Of a stretch of DNA of 64,000 bases, positions 42,937-51,994 are shown piece after piece (positions within the stretch are counted from its first letter, which is position 1; each line of letters begins with the position of its first letter). The notes beneath the pieces were generated by a model. It saw only the letters and a list, made by a program, of their open reading frames with translations. It had not been told where the DNA came from and ran no database searches. This stretch comes from Alphaproteobacteria bacterium (lineage in GTDB: Bacteria; Pseudomonadota; Alphaproteobacteria; MPNO01; UBA2964), in NCBI GenBank assembly GCA_012103315.1, contig WLWZ01000002.1:135381-199380 (forward strand). Direction: 5' to 3'. Made by a program: the position numbers and the translations under genes.

Positions 42937-45458
42937 CGCTTCCCTTACCGCTCCGCCTCGCGCTCCGCGATCTGCGTGGCGGGATTAGTAGTTTTAAAAT
43001 CTTCCTCGCCTGTCTGGTACTTGGCGTCGCCGCTATTGCCGGGATCGGATCACTTTCATCCTCCATTGTTGCCGGACTGGCAGCAGATGGCCGAATTTTG
43101 CTGGGCGGTGATGTTGCGCTGCGACTCGCACATCGCCCCGCATCACAGGGTCAGCTCGACTGGCTCAAGGCGCGAGCGGACGTCACCCGCGTCACATCAA
43201 TGCGGTCGATGGCGAACCGACAAGACAAAAAATCCCGAATGCTGGTCAATCTCAAATCCGTCGATGGACTTTATCCGTTGTTCGGAACTCTCAAACTTGA
43301 TCGCTCCATCGAGCTCAAGAATGCCCTGGCATATCGAAATAATGCCTGGGGAGCTATTGTAGAACCCCGCGTTCTCGAAAGGCTCGGGCTAAAGATTGGC
43401 GATGTGGTCTCCCTCGGATCGGCACAGTTTCGTCTCAATGCGATCATCAGATCAGAACCTGACCGGGTCGGTGGCATTAGAGCAATAACCCGCGGTCCGC
43501 GCTTTACCGTTACTGCTAAAAGTCTGGCAGCGACCGGGCTCGTCCAACCCGGGACACAAATCTCCTATGAGTATCGTCTTCGCCTGCCCGCAACCACACC
43601 GTTGGTATCGTTCAAAGAATCTCTTACTAAGAAGTTCCCCGAAGCCGGGTGGCGCATTCGTGACCGGACCACGGCAGCTCCCAGTGCAGAACGCTTTATC
43701 AATCGTACAGCGCAATTCCTGACACTGGTCGGGCTTACGGCCTTGTTGATCGGCGGTGTCGGGGCCGGCAACGCGGTACGCGGTTATCTTGGCGGTAAAA
43801 CGGCCATAATCGCGACGCTCAAATGTATTGGCGCCGAGCGCCGTTTGATCTTCATGACATGGCTTTCCGAAATCGCTGTCATGACGGGGGCAGCCGTTCT
43901 GTTGGGATTGGGAATTGGCGCGGTTCTGCCAGCTGCCCTGTCTGCCGCGTTAGCTGAGTTACTCCCCGTACCGTTACGGATCGGCCTCTATCCTGAACCG
44001 CTCCTGCTTGCCGCTTGTTACGGCGTGTTGGTTTCTGCCGCATTTTCGCTGTGGCCGCTGGCGCGCGCCTGTACTATCGCCCCCGGAAGCCTTTTTAGAG
44101 ATCTCATCGTTCCTGCGACAAGCCGAATCAGCTGGCAAATCATGCTGCTCACCGCGCTATGCATCGCCGCCCTCGCCTTCCTTGCCATCGCGACTGCCCA
44201 TGACCAGCGGATTGCGACAGGGTTTGTCGGCGGATCTGCTGTCGCCTTCCTGCTATTTTATGGTGCTGGAAAGCTCATGATGAAGCTTGCGGCCCTATGC
44301 AGTGGTATCAAATCAACCAGAATCCGTTTAGCGCTTGCCAATTTGCATCGGCCGGGCAGCCAAACAGCTAACGTCGTTCTATCGATGGGGCTTGGCCTCA
44401 CCGTTCTGGTCGCGGTCGTCGTTGTACAAAGTAATCTGGCGCGACAAATTACCGAGACCATGCCAAGCAAAGCGCCGGGATTTTACTTCGTCGATATCCA
44501 GCCGCATCAAATCGATAAGTTTGAACAGACAGTCCGGCGAACCAGCCCGATCAAAAGCATCAACCGGGTGCCCATGTTGCGTGGTCGGATCACCCATGTG
44601 AAAGGCGTTCCAGCTTCGCAGGTCAAGGCAGCACCAAGCGCTGCCTGGGTCCTACGCAACGACCGTGGGCTAACCTGGTCAACTAAAGCACCGGACGGAG
44701 CCAAGATTAAGGAAGGCGTCTGGTGGCCTGCCAACTATAACGGCCCGCCGTTGGTTTCCTTTGATGCTGGTGCTGCTGCGGGCATGGGTCTTACGATTGG
44801 TGATAAAATAACAGTGAACGTATTGGGTCGTCCGATCACGGCAAAGATTGCCAATCTGCGGGCCATTGATTGGCGAACGTTGCGGGTCAACTTTGTGATG
44901 GTGTTTTCACCCGGCGTTATTCAGCATGCACCGCAAACCCATATTGCCGCTATACGCCTCGATCCCGAGCACGAGAATGATGTGGAAAATGCGGTCGCGG
45001 CAAACTTCGCCAATATCAGCGCCGTCCGAGTACGAGATGTTCTGAAAGCGGTCAGCGAGCTGATGGATCGCATAGCAGCTGCCGTACAACTTACCGCGGG
45101 TATTACTATTCTCGCCGGAACATTGGTACTCGCTGGAGCCGTCGCCGCCGGTCACCAACGTCGGATATATGACTCCGTTGTGCTTAAGGTTCTCGGCGCC
45201 CGGCGCCGCGACATTTTGGCAACGCTCCTCCTGGAATACGGATTGCTCGCGCTATCGACAGCGTTGCTGGCCGCAGCGTTGGGGACCTTTGCAGGATGGG
45301 CCGTTCTAAAACATGTTATGCGGGCTGAATGGCTGCCCGTCGCTGGTACAGTGGCAACAACAATCATCGGTGCCACAATTTTCATGATCTGTATTGCGCT
45401 TTTAGGCACCTGGCGATCTTTGGGCCAAAAACCGGCTCAGTTGCTCCGAAATGAGTAA
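42933..45458 (+). CDS. ABC transporter permease (YbbP-like, FtsX domains)
   Basis: This protein of about 841 residues starts at a TTG overlapping the ATPase stop (TTGA); upstream in-frame codons lie inside that gene. It has an N-terminal membrane helix followed by a large periplasmic domain, then FtsX-type helix clusters near residues 250-440 and at the C-terminus (LKVLGARRRDILATLLLEYGLL). The layout of two FtsX modules around periplasmic domains matches YbbP. The partner esterase is divergent, so the set may handle lysophospholipid or fatty-acyl material at the envelope. The exact cargo is unknown. Confidence 0.9.
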   Translation: MTLPLPLRLALRDLRGGISSFKIFLACLVLGVAAIAGIGSLSSSIVAGLAADGRILLGGDVALRLAHRPASQGQLDWLKARADVTRVTSMRSMANRQDKKSRMLVNLKSVDGLYPLFGTLKLDRSIELKNALAYRNNAWGAIVEPRVLERLGLKIGDVVSLGSAQFRLNAIIRSEPDRVGGIRAITRGPRFTVTAKSLAATGLVQPGTQISYEYRLRLPATTPLVSFKESLTKKFPEAGWRIRDRTTAAPSAERFINRTAQFLTLVGLTALLIGGVGAGNAVRGYLGGKTAIIATLKCIGAERRLIFMTWLSEIAVMTGAAVLLGLGIGAVLPAALSAALAELLPVPLRIGLYPEPLLLAACYGVLVSAAFSLWPLARACTIAPGSLFRDLIVPATSRISWQIMLLTALCIAALAFLAIATAHDQRIATGFVGGSAVAFLLFYGAGKLMMKLAALCSGIKSTRIRLALANLHRPGSQTANVVLSMGLGLTVLVAVVVVQSNLARQITETMPSKAPGFYFVDIQPHQIDKFEQTVRRTSPIKSINRVPMLRGRITHVKGVPASQVKAAPSAAWVLRNDRGLTWSTKAPDGAKIKEGVWWPANYNGPPLVSFDAGAAAGMGLTIGDKITVNVLGRPITAKIANLRAIDWRTLRVNFVMVFSPGVIQHAPQTHIAAIRLDPEHENDVENAVAANFANISAVRVRDVLKAVSELMDRIAAAVQLTAGITILAGTLVLAGAVAAGHQRRIYDSVVLKVLGARRRDILATLLLEYGLLALSTALLAAALGTFAGWAVLKHVMRAEWLPVAGTVATTIIGATIFMICIALLGTWRSLGQKPAQLLRNE

Positions 45459-45460
45459 GG

Positions 45461-45476
45461 TTAACAGCACGTTAAT
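45461..45476. promoter_or_regulatory. CtrA-like site TTAA-N7-TTAA before the Bax-inhibitor gene
   Basis: TTAA at 45461-45464 and TTAA at 45472-45475 are separated by exactly seven bases, matching the CtrA consensus. The site lies 2 bp after the permease stop and about 94-108 bp before the start at 45569. It matches the spacing of the site at 16161-16177. Regulation by CtrA is inferred from the motif alone. Confidence 0.42.
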
Positions 45477-45568
45477 ATTGGATGACGAGATACGGTAAGT
45501 CTTGATTTCTCCCCAGGAATCACCATACTTATAGCAATTATTATTCGGCCATTTAAACGAGGATTGGT

Positions 45569-46327
45569 ATGGCATTCGGAACAGAACGCAAAGCGGTTTT
45601 CACTGGGACCGCTGTTGATCAGGCGGCATATGATGAGGGCCTGCGGGCCTATATGCTGCGGGTTTATAACTATATGGCGTCGGGTTTGGCACTGACAGGC
45701 ATTATTGCCCTTGTCATTGCGCAGATGTCGGTAAATGTGAATGACGCCGGGCAGATCACCAGTGTTACACAGCTCGGCAACACGCTGTTCAACACACCGC
45801 TGAAATGGGTGGTTATGTTGGCACCGCTTGGTTTGGTGTTCTTCCTCAGTGCAAAACTGCACTCGATGTCGTTCTCAGCCGCACAAACCACGTTTTGGAT
45901 TTATGCCGGGCTGATGGGTATCTCGATGGCAACCATCTTTATCGCCTTTACCGGTGAAAGCATCGCCCGGGTATTCTTCATCTCAGCGGGCACCTTCGCT
46001 GCAATGAGCCTCTATGGTTACACCACGAAAAAGGACCTCTCCAAGTTTGGATCGTTCCTGATCATGGGGCTTATCGGAATCATCATTGCATCTCTGGTAA
46101 ATATCTTCCTGCAAAGCTCAGCCTTGCATTTTGCCATTTCAGTGATTGGTGTGCTGGTGTTCGTCGGGCTCACTGCCTATGACACACAGAACATCAAGAA
46201 CGAATATGACGAGTATCATGATGAGGAAACCAGCGGCAAACTCGCCATTTCCGGCGCTTTGCGATTGTATCTCGATTTCATCAACCTGTTCATTATGTTG
46301 CTGCACCTGTTCGGCGATCGTCGTTAG
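45569..46327 (+). CDS. Bax inhibitor-1/YccA-family membrane protein
   Basis: This 252-residue protein has seven hydrophobic helices after a polar N-terminus with DEGLRAYMLRVYNYMASGLALTGI. The late VFVGLTAYDTQNIKNEYDEY with acidic residues is the di-aspartyl pH and calcium sensor region of BI-1 proteins. Bacterial members modulate membrane-protein quality control (YccA with FtsH) or cation leak. GAGG precedes the ATG. A strong terminator follows. A CtrA-like site lies upstream. Confidence 0.96.
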   Translation: MAFGTERKAVFTGTAVDQAAYDEGLRAYMLRVYNYMASGLALTGIIALVIAQMSVNVNDAGQITSVTQLGNTLFNTPLKWVVMLAPLGLVFFLSAKLHSMSFSAAQTTFWIYAGLMGISMATIFIAFTGESIARVFFISAGTFAAMSLYGYTTKKDLSKFGSFLIMGLIGIIIASLVNIFLQSSALHFAISVIGVLVFVGLTAYDTQNIKNEYDEYHDEETSGKLAISGALRLYLDFINLFIMLLHLFGDRR

Positions 46328-46350
46328 CTACAGTGACAAAGCAAGAAATC

Positions 46351-46382
46351 AAACCGGGTGCCCCAGGGCATCCGGTTTTTTT
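46351..46382. terminator. Rho-independent terminator between Bax-inhibitor and phnN genes
   Basis: AAACCGGGTGCC and GGCATCCGGTTT pair in a 12-bp stem with one G-U and a short CCAG loop, followed by seven T on the plus strand. It begins 24 bp after the Bax-inhibitor stop. It lies at the converging ends of the two genes, and the opposite strand has TTTGATTTC, so it may act on phnN as well. Confidence 0.9.
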
Positions 46383-46929
46383 ATGCTTTCGCGAGAGATT
46401 TCAGCATACCTACAAGACGTCCAACACCGGTCTCCAGATCCTTGGTGTTCAATAGATGATTCACCGAGATCCCATCTGGCAACATCACAGTCCGCTCTAG
46501 CCGTTCTGCAAGATTTTTGATGTCATCGCGGCTCTTCAGACGATATTCGAGGACGGGTGGCGGCGCCGTTATCTGAATGACGCAAGCTGGTCTGAAATGT
46601 GCAACCGCTCCCCCCACGATCCCTCGTGAAACATTAGCCACAACATGACGGCCGACCTTGAGATCATCTTCATAGGACGCTGGAATACCGTAGTCAGTGT
46701 CATAAACCCGCCAGGTGAGCATGAACGCCTTCGCCTTCTGGCGTTTAGCAAACTCTGCTGCCGTTACTGGCTCGTGAGACTCGCGATCAGGATCGACCGT
46801 GCGGGTAATCGCCCGTTCAGCAAAAACGTATTTCTTACTACTGGAAAGTGCCGCTTCGGCACCGCGGATTAGACTATCCTTCCCGGCCCCACTGGGCCCA
46901 ACGATCAGAAAGAACGTACCGCGTGCCAC
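46381..46929 (-). CDS. phnN: Ribose 1,5-bisphosphate phosphokinase
   Basis: This 182-residue guanylate-kinase-like enzyme makes PRPP from ribose 1,5-bisphosphate and ATP, the final sugar step of carbon-phosphorus lyase catabolism. The P-loop is GPSGAGKDS at about residues 11-19, and AERAITR and SHEPVT follow in the expected places. No other phn gene is in the window, so it stands alone and may serve general PRPP supply or a remote phn locus. It is preceded by the VanA-like gene on the same strand. Confidence 0.93.
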   Translation of the reverse strand: MARGTFFLIVGPSGAGKDSLIRGAEAALSSSKKYVFAERAITRTVDPDRESHEPVTAAEFAKRQKAKAFMLTWRVYDTDYGIPASYEDDLKVGRHVVANVSRGIVGGAVAHFRPACVIQITAPPPVLEYRLKSRDDIKNLAERLERTVMLPDGISVNHLLNTKDLETGVGRLVGMLKSLAKA

Positions 46930-46938
46930 GGCACTGTC

Positions 46939-47994
46939 CTAACCAGTAGCGCGAATGGCGGACCCGTTAGCTTCTTCTTCTAGAATACGGTCAATTACGC
47001 GACGCGCCTGAATGCCACCGGCATCTTGGTTGAAATCGACCTGATCCGGCAGACCTTCACCAAAAGCTTCAAGGTTACCCTGCTGCGATCCAATGACCGC
47101 GAGGTCTTCGAGAAATGCGGTATGGACCTGACGGAACACCAGCTCTGTAACCGTTGGATCATCGAGCTTAAAGTTATGCGCCTGCGCCCAGAAGTAATGT
47201 GTCGTCGTATCGGTTTCCGGTGTTATCGCATTCAAGTTTCGCATCGACACACCATGTGAGCGATCACCGTCGAAGGCGCCTGTTCCGGCACGCGCACCAC
47301 CAACATCCAATCGGACAAAACCGGGAGGGGTAAACTCAATGATCTGCCAGCGATCGATATGTTCTTCCGGTGTAAAGCCGCCTGCCTTCTGCAAGAATGG
47401 TGGCGCAGGGCTATCCGGGATTTCGCGCGTAACCCGGATCAGATCACCTTCACGCTCGGTCTTGATCGGATTAGAAGCGATCGCGTCGGTACCCAACGTC
47501 GTTGGATGCACGAACTGCAAATGGGTCAGATCAAGCAAATTATCGGTCAATAGTTGATAATTGCCAGGAAGGTCTAGTCTCTCGCCTTTTGCCCGCCAAT
47601 CGGGATCATCGAGCCAGTGGAAATCTTCGATCTCCTCAGGATCTGCAAGTGCTGGGTCGCCCATCCAAATCCAAATCCAGTGGTTCTTTTCAAAAACCGG
47701 ATAGCTGCGCACCTTGGCTTCCGGTGGGATGGTCGTTTGGCTCGGAATATGAATACAGGTACCAGAAGGATCGTACATCAAACCATGATACAGGCACTCC
47801 AGATTGTCGCCTTTCAACACGCCATCTGAGAGCGGCATATGACGGTGGCAACAGCGATCCTCGAGCGCCACAGGCGACCCGTCTTCACGGCGGTAAAACA
47901 CTATCGGCTCATTGCAGATTGTCCGGCGAAGCAATTCCTGCCGGCGAATTTCCGTATCCCAAGCGGCGACATACCAGAAGTTGCGCGGAAACAT
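46939..47994 (-). CDS. VanA-like Rieske oxygenase, single-component type
   Basis: This protein of about 351 residues is a full-length Rieske oxygenase of the vanillate O-demethylase type. The ligands are C48-x-H50 and C67-x2-H70, and the mononuclear iron motif D-x2-H-x4-H is in LDLTHLQFVH. I start it at the ATG at 47994 with GAGGAG 6 bases upstream; the open frame extends to 48033. Members demethylate methoxyaromatics or hydroxylate related rings. The usual VanB reductase is not next to it, so electron supply is unknown. It lies 9 bp before phnN on the same strand. Confidence 0.93.
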   Translation of the reverse strand: MFPRNFWYVAAWDTEIRRQELLRRTICNEPIVFYRREDGSPVALEDRCCHRHMPLSDGVLKGDNLECLYHGLMYDPSGTCIHIPSQTTIPPEAKVRSYPVFEKNHWIWIWMGDPALADPEEIEDFHWLDDPDWRAKGERLDLPGNYQLLTDNLLDLTHLQFVHPTTLGTDAIASNPIKTEREGDLIRVTREIPDSPAPPFLQKAGGFTPEEHIDRWQIIEFTPPGFVRLDVGGARAGTGAFDGDRSHGVSMRNLNAITPETDTTTHYFWAQAHNFKLDDPTVTELVFRQVHTAFLEDLAVIGSQQGNLEAFGEGLPDQVDFNQDAGGIQARRVIDRILEEEANGSAIRATG

Positions 47995-48101
47995 GCTGCT
48001 CTCCTCATTCATTGTGCATTCACACACTAACACGTTGCCGGGGATTTTAGGCCTGCTCCTCGTAAAATCAACCGACTCTGCGCCAAGTAACTGCTAAGGC
48101 A

Positions 48102-49178
48102 TCAAGAAATATCCATCACTTGAACCAGGACTCGGCGCATAATAGAGTTTCGTTCTACTGTTAAATCAACAGATTTTCCGATGCCAACCTTGCGCAGCTC
48201 AGTTGCAAACTCTGCCAGGGTTTTGACCGGCACACTATTGACTTGCGTAACCACATCACCAATCCGACGGCCATTGATAACCCCCATCAAACCGGCTTTC
48301 GCTGCAGAGGTCCCAGGGAGAACATCGGCAATAATCAACCCGGTAACCCCGAGCCGCGCGGCGACCTCTTCCGGTAGAACGGTGATCCCAATTCCCGGTC
48401 GAGGGACGCGACCATTCTTGATGAGCTGGGGCACAACCCGATTGACGACATCAACTGGTACCGCGAACCCAATTCCGGCAGAGGAACCCGAACCCGAAAT
48501 AATAGCCGTGTTTACGCCGATCAACCGACCCGCAGAATCAACCAGCGGCCCACCGGAATTACCAGGATTAATCGCTGCATCTGTCTGAATGACGCCATCG
48601 ACCTCTCGATTATCGGACGTCGGCAGTCGACGATTGAGCGCGCTAATGATTCCGGAGGTCAATGTTCGACTAAGACCAAATGGATTACCGATCGCAAAGA
48701 CTGACTGCCCAACTTTAAGTGATGCCGAGTCACCGAGGGGGATGGGATCCCGCCCAGACCGTGTACCGGTCAAGCGGACAACAGCGAGATCGTAATCCGG
48801 CGTAGAACCAACGAACTTCGCCTCTACCACTTCTCCGTTCTCCAGCCGAACGGCAATTTCATTCGCCCCAGCGATAACATGATGGTTGGTCACAACATGA
48901 CCGGCACGGTCCCAAATAAAGCCCGACCCTGCCCCGCCACCGTCACTCTGTTGGCCGGCAGACGAACCACCCTGCGTAAAGATATAAACCACAGACGGTG
49001 CCGTGGCCTCGAACAACGTCACCGTACTTTTTTCTAAATTAGTGAGGGATCCCCTTGGGGTGACGGCACGCGGCTCATCGCCGGTCAAAAGAACATCGCG
49101 GATAAATTCATCGGCAACAAAGACCGTTGCCACCAGCAAAAACCAGATGACCGCGTAGCGGGTAAATTTATTTTTCAT
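48102..49178 (-). CDS. Membrane-anchored HtrA-family serine protease with one PDZ domain
   Basis: This protein of about 358 residues resembles DegS/HtrA: an N-terminal membrane anchor (residues 8-24), a trypsin-like domain with catalytic H100, D130 and S208 (GNSGG), then a single PDZ domain to the C-terminus. It faces the periplasm and would cleave misfolded or signalling proteins. The ATG at 49178 is preferred to a TTG two codons earlier. It is divergent from the SDR at 49318 across 139 bp. DegS-like signalling versus DegP-like housekeeping cannot be decided. Confidence 0.94.
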   Translation of the reverse strand: MKNKFTRYAVIWFLLVATVFVADEFIRDVLLTGDEPRAVTPRGSLTNLEKSTVTLFEATAPSVVYIFTQGGSSAGQQSDGGGAGSGFIWDRAGHVVTNHHVIAGANEIAVRLENGEVVEAKFVGSTPDYDLAVVRLTGTRSGRDPIPLGDSASLKVGQSVFAIGNPFGLSRTLTSGIISALNRRLPTSDNREVDGVIQTDAAINPGNSGGPLVDSAGRLIGVNTAIISGSGSSAGIGFAVPVDVVNRVVPQLIKNGRVPRPGIGITVLPEEVAARLGVTGLIIADVLPGTSAAKAGLMGVINGRRIGDVVTQVNSVPVKTLAEFATELRKVGIGKSVDLTVERNSIMRRVLVQVMDIS

Positions 49179-49317
49179 TATCAAACTCGTTACAAATCAC
49201 GCGGAGAAAATAACCCAGACATCGCAAGGAAGACACTCAGAAGATAGGGCGTCCCCTTGACGGAATGGCGCCCTGTTCCAACAATGATGAAAATTGATCG
49301 ACACAGGGAGAACATAG

Positions 49318-50076
49318 ATGGGACAGCTCGACGGCAAAACAGTCATCGTTACTGGCGCAGCACAAGGAATAGGCGCTGCCTATGCCCGCGGTCTTGCCGA
49401 ACAAGGCGCCAACGTGGTGATCAATGACGTTATGGATCCATCGTCCCTGGTTAATGAGATCGTCGAAAAAGGTGGGAGCGCGACCGGCATTGTTGCCGAC
49501 GTCACCAACGAAGCCCAAATCGCCGACATGGTATCTCAGACGGTCGAGAAGTACGGACGCATCGATGGGCTCATTAACAACGCTGCCCTTTTCGGTAAGC
49601 TGGCGCGTCGGCGGTTTGAAGAGATAGATATCGACGAGTTTGATGCCGTGATGCGGGTCAATATTCGTGGCGTGTGGCAAGTTTCCCGCGCTGTCGTCGC
49701 AGTCATGCGCAAACAGGAATACGGAAAAATCGTCAACATCACCTCCGGCACCGTGTTTAAGGGAACACCTATGCAGCTGCACTATGTCACCTCGAAAGGC
49801 GCCATCATCGCCTTAAGCCGGGCGATGGCCCGCGAAGTTGGCGACGACAATATTTGTATTAACGCGATTGCTCCCGGCTTGACCCAAAGTGAAGCGGTGA
49901 TGAATGAGGGTCAGTTCTCGCAAGAACATTTTGACGCCAACATTGGCGGCCGCTGCATTAAACGGCCAGAAGAACCCGAAGACTTGATCGGGACAGCGGT
50001 CTTTTTGCTGTCAGAGGATTCTGATTTTATTACCGGTCAGGTTCTTTGTGTCGATGGCGGGTCTGTAACTCACTAA
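49318..50076 (+). CDS. SDR-family NAD(P)-dependent oxidoreductase
   Basis: This 252-residue classical SDR has GAAQGIG at residues 12-18, INNAAL, the ITSGT serine, YVTSK and a C-terminal GQVLCVDGGSVTH. It pairs with the SDR at 28856 in the active-site stretch and with that at 9936 in the CIKRPEEPEDL-type loop. GGGAG lies 8-9 bases before the ATG. The substrate is unknown; it stands alone between the HtrA protease and the AEC pair. Confidence 0.93.
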   Translation: MGQLDGKTVIVTGAAQGIGAAYARGLAEQGANVVINDVMDPSSLVNEIVEKGGSATGIVADVTNEAQIADMVSQTVEKYGRIDGLINNAALFGKLARRRFEEIDIDEFDAVMRVNIRGVWQVSRAVVAVMRKQEYGKIVNITSGTVFKGTPMQLHYVTSKGAIIALSRAMAREVGDDNICINAIAPGLTQSEAVMNEGQFSQEHFDANIGGRCIKRPEEPEDLIGTAVFLLSEDSDFITGQVLCVDGGSVTH

Positions 50077-50080
50077 GACC

Positions 50081-50962
50081 TTAAAGCAGATAGAGCAGTA
50101 AAAGCGGCAAAGTGACGACTGACATCGCCGTGGAGATCAGCACCATACTAGCGACCTCTTCGGGCTCGCGTTTATATATGACCGCGAACAAATAGTTGGA
50201 AATTGCAACTGGCATTGCGCTTTGCAGGATGACGATAGCGCGTACCATACCCTCGAGAGCAAAATACTCCGCTACGCCAAAACCAATGGCGAAGCCTATC
50301 GCCAATCGGAATACACCGAGGCCAATACCGCGCGGCAAAGAAGACACCTGAAACCGGCCCAAAGAACAGCCGAGCGCTATAAGCTGCAACGGGAATGCCA
50401 TACCGCCGAGCAGTTTGGTCGAGTCATACACCCATTTTGGAAGCGAAATATCCCAGTAGATCATGCCAACGGCGATGACCGCCGCCAAGAGCGCTGGTTC
50501 ACGGATCAACTTCCCGAGTGACGCTTTCCCAGAAGCGATTGCTGCCCCAATGGTAAAGGTCCCGACGGCGCCCAGGGTGAAATACACCAATGCTAGCGCC
50601 AGACCCTTTTCGCCAAACGCAAAGAGACACACGGGCAAACCCATACTCCCCACCAACGGGAAGATCATCGATGGCAAATAGGCAGGAAAAGACAGATGGA
50701 AAATGCGCAAAACAATGGCAGCAATGGCCGCCGTTAAGAGATAGATCACAGTTGCCGCGATAGCGATTTCGGTAATTGCCGAGATTTCCAACCTAACCTT
50801 GCTGAATGTTGCAATGATTAGACACGGGACCGCAATTTTATAGACCAGGGTCGATACAAGTTCAGAGTCAAACTCACGACCGGAGCGGGTCCAGAGGAGA
50901 CCCAGCCCAGCGCAAAAGAAAACCGGCAATACGATGGCGGCGAGTTCAGCAACAATTGACAT
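50081..50962 (-). CDS. AEC-family auxin-efflux-carrier-like transporter 2
   Basis: This protein of about 293 residues has ten helices in two halves, of the bacterial PIN-like AEC family that exports organic acids such as malate or malonate. Family blocks include LLWTRSGREFDSELVSTLVYKIAVPCLI and SAMPVAISNYLFAVIYKREPEEVASMV. The start is the ATG at 50962, with a GGGGTAACAGC spacer; the frame runs on to 50983 inside the upstream gene. It is a close tandem duplicate of the gene at 50967-51854. The substrate is unknown. Confidence 0.9.
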   Translation of the reverse strand: MSIVAELAAIVLPVFFCAGLGLLWTRSGREFDSELVSTLVYKIAVPCLIIATFSKVRLEISAITEIAIAATVIYLLTAAIAAIVLRIFHLSFPAYLPSMIFPLVGSMGLPVCLFAFGEKGLALALVYFTLGAVGTFTIGAAIASGKASLGKLIREPALLAAVIAVGMIYWDISLPKWVYDSTKLLGGMAFPLQLIALGCSLGRFQVSSLPRGIGLGVFRLAIGFAIGFGVAEYFALEGMVRAIVILQSAMPVAISNYLFAVIYKREPEEVASMVLISTAMSVVTLPLLLLYLL

Positions 50963-50966
50963 GCTG

Positions 50967-51854
50967 TTACCCCGCCAACACAAAGAGCATGAGAAACGGC
51001 AATGTTAAAAGCGACATAAAGGTCGAGACAACGACGACACCTGCAACGCCACTTGCTTGCCGATCAAATCGCGCCGCGAGAATATAGTTCATAACAGCCG
51101 GCGGCATGGTGCATTGCAGGATGAGTACACCACGAGCAGCACCTTCGAGGCCAAACACCCATGCTAACCCCACGCCAAGACCAAACCCGATGGCCAGCCG
51201 CACGAAGCCAAGCCAAACGCTTTGTTTGAAGTCCCGAACTTCCAAACGCGAAAGCGAGACACCGAGGGCGATCAGCATCAGTGGTATCGACATACCGCCA
51301 ATAATTTCTGCCGTATTGGCGATCCAACGAGGCGGTGGCACCTCGACGGCCATAAAAATTAGTGCACCGGCAATCACCCATAGATGCGGCGTTTTGAAGG
51401 CTGCGGCAAGCGACCACTTACCCGATGCAAAGGCAAATCCAATCGTCACATTGGCGGTCGACATCAGAACAAAAATGCTAATCCCCAATGCCAGACCGGT
51501 ATCACCAAAGGCAAACAGGCAAAGTGGTAGACCCATATTACCGTTATTGGGAAATGAAATTGCCGGCAGGAACGCGCCGACTTCCAGCTTGTAAGCCTTG
51601 AGCAACAAGGCTCCAATTGCCAGATTAGCGATCAGGAAAATACCGAAAACGCCGATCATTTCACCAAACTGGCCTAGCGAAACCTCGAGCTTGGTGAGCG
51701 TTGAAAAGATCAGCGCCGGGACCCCGAAATTCAGGGTGAGCATGCCAACAATGGTGGTATCAAAAGGTTTGCCGGACCGGCCCCATAGATAGCCGATCCC
51801 CGCAATGACGAAGAGCGGGGCAATAATGCCAGCGATTTGAAAAACGAGATCCAC
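50967..51854 (-). CDS. AEC-family auxin-efflux-carrier-like transporter 1
   Basis: This 295-residue AEC carrier has GYLWGRSGKPFDTTIVGMLTLNFGVPALI near the start and LILQCTMPPAVMNYILAARFDRQASGVAGVV near the end, matching its downstream twin. The fingerprint of 5+5 helices with a broken helix in each half is present by pattern. The two genes are four bases apart and are almost surely one transcript. They may be two copies for different organic acids or a dosage pair. Confidence 0.92.
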   Translation of the reverse strand: MDLVFQIAGIIAPLFVIAGIGYLWGRSGKPFDTTIVGMLTLNFGVPALIFSTLTKLEVSLGQFGEMIGVFGIFLIANLAIGALLLKAYKLEVGAFLPAISFPNNGNMGLPLCLFAFGDTGLALGISIFVLMSTANVTIGFAFASGKWSLAAAFKTPHLWVIAGALIFMAVEVPPPRWIANTAEIIGGMSIPLMLIALGVSLSRLEVRDFKQSVWLGFVRLAIGFGLGVGLAWVFGLEGAARGVLILQCTMPPAVMNYILAARFDRQASGVAGVVVVSTFMSLLTLPFLMLFVLAG

Positions 51855-51994
51855 GACTTAAATATAAGGCAGCTAATACACAAAACGCCGACAAGCCGTC
51901 GGCGCCGCGATACCTTAGCAGAGTTGCCGCAGCGCTAACACTAGTGCCTGCATGACATGCTATAAGGTTGCACAACGTTTGGAGATTTCAGGGA

